A stretch of 7,131 nucleotides of DNA, taken from Gammaproteobacteria bacterium (lineage in GTDB: Bacteria > Pseudomonadota > Gammaproteobacteria > Steroidobacterales > Steroidobacteraceae). This document shows, in pieces, positions 6,205-7,131 of this stretch. The stretch lies in NCBI GenBank assembly GCA_019242385.1, contig JAFAVO010000138.1:1-7131 (forward strand), read 5' to 3'. Below the pieces are notes generated by a model. It saw only the letters and a program-made list of their open reading frames with translations, was not told the origin of the DNA and did no database searches. The translations under genes were made by a program, and so were the position numbers. The first letter of the stretch is position 1. Each line of letters starts with the position of its first letter.

Positions 6205-6557
6205 TGCCTGGGGCCGGAATCGAACCGGCACGGGGTTGCCCCCAAGGGATTTTCGTACCACTGCGACTTTCGTCGCTGCAGGCCCGCGCCATGCATTTGT
6301 GGTCTGGACTTTACCTTTGCCATCCCGTGGTGCTGGTCGCCGACACGGATTAGGCAGGGGCCGTCAAGTCTCTACACTTTCCTCGGTGGGGCGCGCGACG
6401 AGTGAAGCATTCGGCCGAACCAAGGCTTAGCTCGGTATTGCAGCCACCGTGACGTGCTGCTGTTCCACCGACTTTGACCCCATTCACGCCGGCCGTTTCC
6501 GAGCCGGGTGCTCAATTTACTCAAGTCCCTTGCGTCTACCAGTTTCGCCACCCAGGC
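6205..6557 (-). tRNA. tRNA-Leu(UAA), split by a group I intron in the anticodon
   Basis: The two exons are 6523-6557 (35 nt) and 6205-6253 (49 nt), together an 84-nt class II tRNA. The acceptor strands GCCTGGG (5') and CCCAGGC (3') pair in all seven positions, followed by discriminator A. The D-arm region is GGCGAAACTGGTAGACGC. The anticodon stem AGGGA/TCCCT encloses the loop C-U-U / A-A-A-A once the intron is removed, so positions 34-36 read U-A-A. The long variable arm is GGGG-GCAA-CCCC and the T arm is GCCGG-TTCGATT-CCGGC. CCA is not encoded (GTCA follows), so it must be added by CCA-adding enzyme. The tRNA reads UUA, and UUG by wobble. Fit to the bacterial tRNA-Leu pattern is very good. 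Tools that do not model group I introns may miss it. Confidence 0.95.
6254..6522 (-). ncRNA. Group I self-splicing intron (IC3-like) in tRNA-Leu(UAA), 269 nt, no ORF
   Basis: The intron lies between U34 and A35 and ends in the expected terminal G (6254). P1 is formed by exon CUU with the guide GAG in the intron start GAGUAAAUUGAG, giving the splice-site U-G wobble. P2 is CCGG-UCG closed by a GAAA tetraloop (6496-6499) with one bulge. P3 pairs GGGGUC (6476-6481) with GACGGCCCC (6357-6365). P4 pairs UCGGU with ACCGA; P5 is CAGC/GCUG; P6 pairs CCUUGGU with ACCGAGG. P7, with the guanosine-binding site, pairs GACUU (6366-6370) with AAGUC (6307-6311), inside the conserved GUGUAGAGACUUGACGG and AAAGUCC blocks. 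P8 is AUCC-GUG/CAC-GGGAU. P9 has GCGAC-GAAA-GUCGC (6263-6276) within ACCAC/GUGGU. From memory, the core closely matches the Azoarcus tRNA-Ile and Anabaena tRNA-Leu introns. No homing endonuclease fits in it. Confidence 0.95.
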
Positions 6558-6573
6558 GGGGATTGCCGCGCGC

Positions 6574-6579
6574 ATTGTA
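6574..6579 (-). promoter_or_regulatory. Candidate -10 box (TACAAT) of the tRNA-Leu gene
   Basis: TACAAT lies 16 bases before the mature tRNA 5' end and is followed by the GC-rich run GCGCGCGG, which is typical of stable-RNA promoters under stringent control. It matches the sigma70 -10 consensus in five of six positions. No good -35 box stands at 16-18 bases upstream (the bases there are GC only), so this is a tentative call based on position. Confidence 0.45.
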
Positions 6580-6750
6580 GCGAAACGCACCAACCTGGCG
6601 CGCATATCGGGAAAACGCCGCCCAGATGGTGCGGCGCGGGCCGCAAACATGTTGGTGAGCGCGCGCACCGGACTGCGGTTGGCGTTGTGCCGCCATCACC
6701 GGCCGCGGGAACGCGCGCTGGTCGCACGCCGTGAACGCCCTGGCGCGCAT

Positions 6751-7071
6751 GACCCGTCAAACCTTCTGGTCGGGGTGCCCGTAGAAGTCAGCCTGCCCTC
6801 CTCCGCCGTGCGTACCGCGATCACCGTGCCGCGTAATGCGCTGGTGATCCGCCAGAATCATTCCTACGTGCTGCGGGTCACCGGGGCCGGCACGGTCGAG
6901 GAGCTCGACGTCACGCCAGGGGCAGGCATCGCCGATGTGGTCGAGGTCAGCGGACCGCTGGCAGCCGGCGATCGCCTGGTCATCCGCGACGCCGAGCACC
7001 TGACGGCCGGCCAGCCGGTGCGCGTGATCGACGCAACCCACCGCGGCCCAACCACGAGTCATCCGGGCTGA
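6751..7071 (+). pseudogene. C-terminal remnant of an RND efflux membrane fusion protein (HlyD/AcrA family)
   Basis: Membrane fusion proteins are periplasmic adaptors that join an RND pump to an outer-membrane channel. This frame encodes only the last roughly 107 residues of such a protein. NLLVGVPVEVSLPSS is the end of the beta-barrel domain, AITVPRNALVIRQNHSYVLRV is the start of the membrane-proximal domain, and VVEVSGPLAAGDRLVIRDAE followed by HLTAGQPVRVID is the usual C-terminus. It ends at a TGA (7069-7071). Family members are about 350-400 residues; the biotin-lipoyl and hairpin domains would have to lie upstream, where the tRNA-Leu gene is instead. The frame stays open back to 6508, but that part overlaps the tRNA and shows no similarity. 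No frameshift is seen in the preserved part. The exact left breakpoint is uncertain (about 6700-6751). Nothing recognisable follows in the last 60 bases. Confidence 0.7.
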
Positions 7072-7131
7072 GGCCGCCCCGGGCCCATACGCTCTGTACC
7101 GAGCGTCATTGCGGCGCACCTCATCCGCTGC

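Noticed and set aside
6026..6292. 89-residue N-terminal extension of the ccmA frame
   Set aside because: It crosses the spacer and the 3' exon of tRNA-Leu and has no ABC ATPase similarity; the ATG at 6025 gives the normal CcmA N-terminus.
6372..6668. 98-codon minus-strand frame over the intron, suggesting an intron-encoded protein
   Set aside because: It runs through the 5' exon of the tRNA and the ribozyme core and has no LAGLIDADG, HNH or GIY-YIG motif.
6757..7119. 120-codon minus-strand frame at the right end
   Set aside because: It is the shadow of the membrane fusion protein remnant, whose plus-strand reading has clear family motifs.
1..7131. CRISPR arrays, insertion sequences or phage genes
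   Set aside because: No spaced direct repeats, transposase or integrase motifs, or phage proteins were seen on either strand.

Overview
The window is a stretch of GC-rich chromosome, probably from a gammaproteobacterium. The evidence is a complete System I (Ccm) cytochrome c maturation operon in the gammaproteobacterial order ccmABCDEFGH-ccmI, with ccmH and ccmI as separate genes as in Pseudomonas-like lineages. No 16S or other taxonomic marker is present, so a finer placement would be guesswork.

Layout: the minus strand carries nearly everything. It starts at about 6557 with a tRNA-Leu(UAA) gene interrupted in its anticodon loop by a 269-nt group I intron. A 179-nt spacer follows, then ccmA, ccmB, ccmC, ccmD, ccmE, ccmF, ccmG, ccmH and the first 101 codons of ccmI, which runs off the left edge. 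The ccm genes are packed: most junctions are 1- or 4-base start/stop overlaps, with only 3 nt between ccmE and ccmF and 16 nt between ccmB and ccmC. On the plus strand, at the right end, lies the C-terminal piece of an RND-efflux membrane fusion protein with no N-terminal part. It looks like a gene remnant.

How the genes work together: CcmA and CcmB with CcmC and CcmD form the ABC-type complex that loads heme onto the periplasmic chaperone CcmE and releases holo-CcmE. CcmE carries heme on a histidine (H123 here). CcmF, with CcmH and CcmI, attaches heme to apocytochrome c. CcmG and CcmH keep the CXXCH cysteines reduced. All catalytic and heme-binding landmarks are present. One departure is visible: CcmG has a CGGC active site instead of the usual CPxC.

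The most notable item is the split tRNA-Leu(UAA). The intron sits between U34 and A35, the site of the classic cyanobacterial and plastid tRNA-Leu(UAA) introns. Its core (P3, P4, P6, P7 and GAAA-capped P2 and P9) resembles the compact Azoarcus tRNA-Ile ribozyme. It has no homing-endonuclease ORF. Standard tRNA annotation could miss or truncate this gene.
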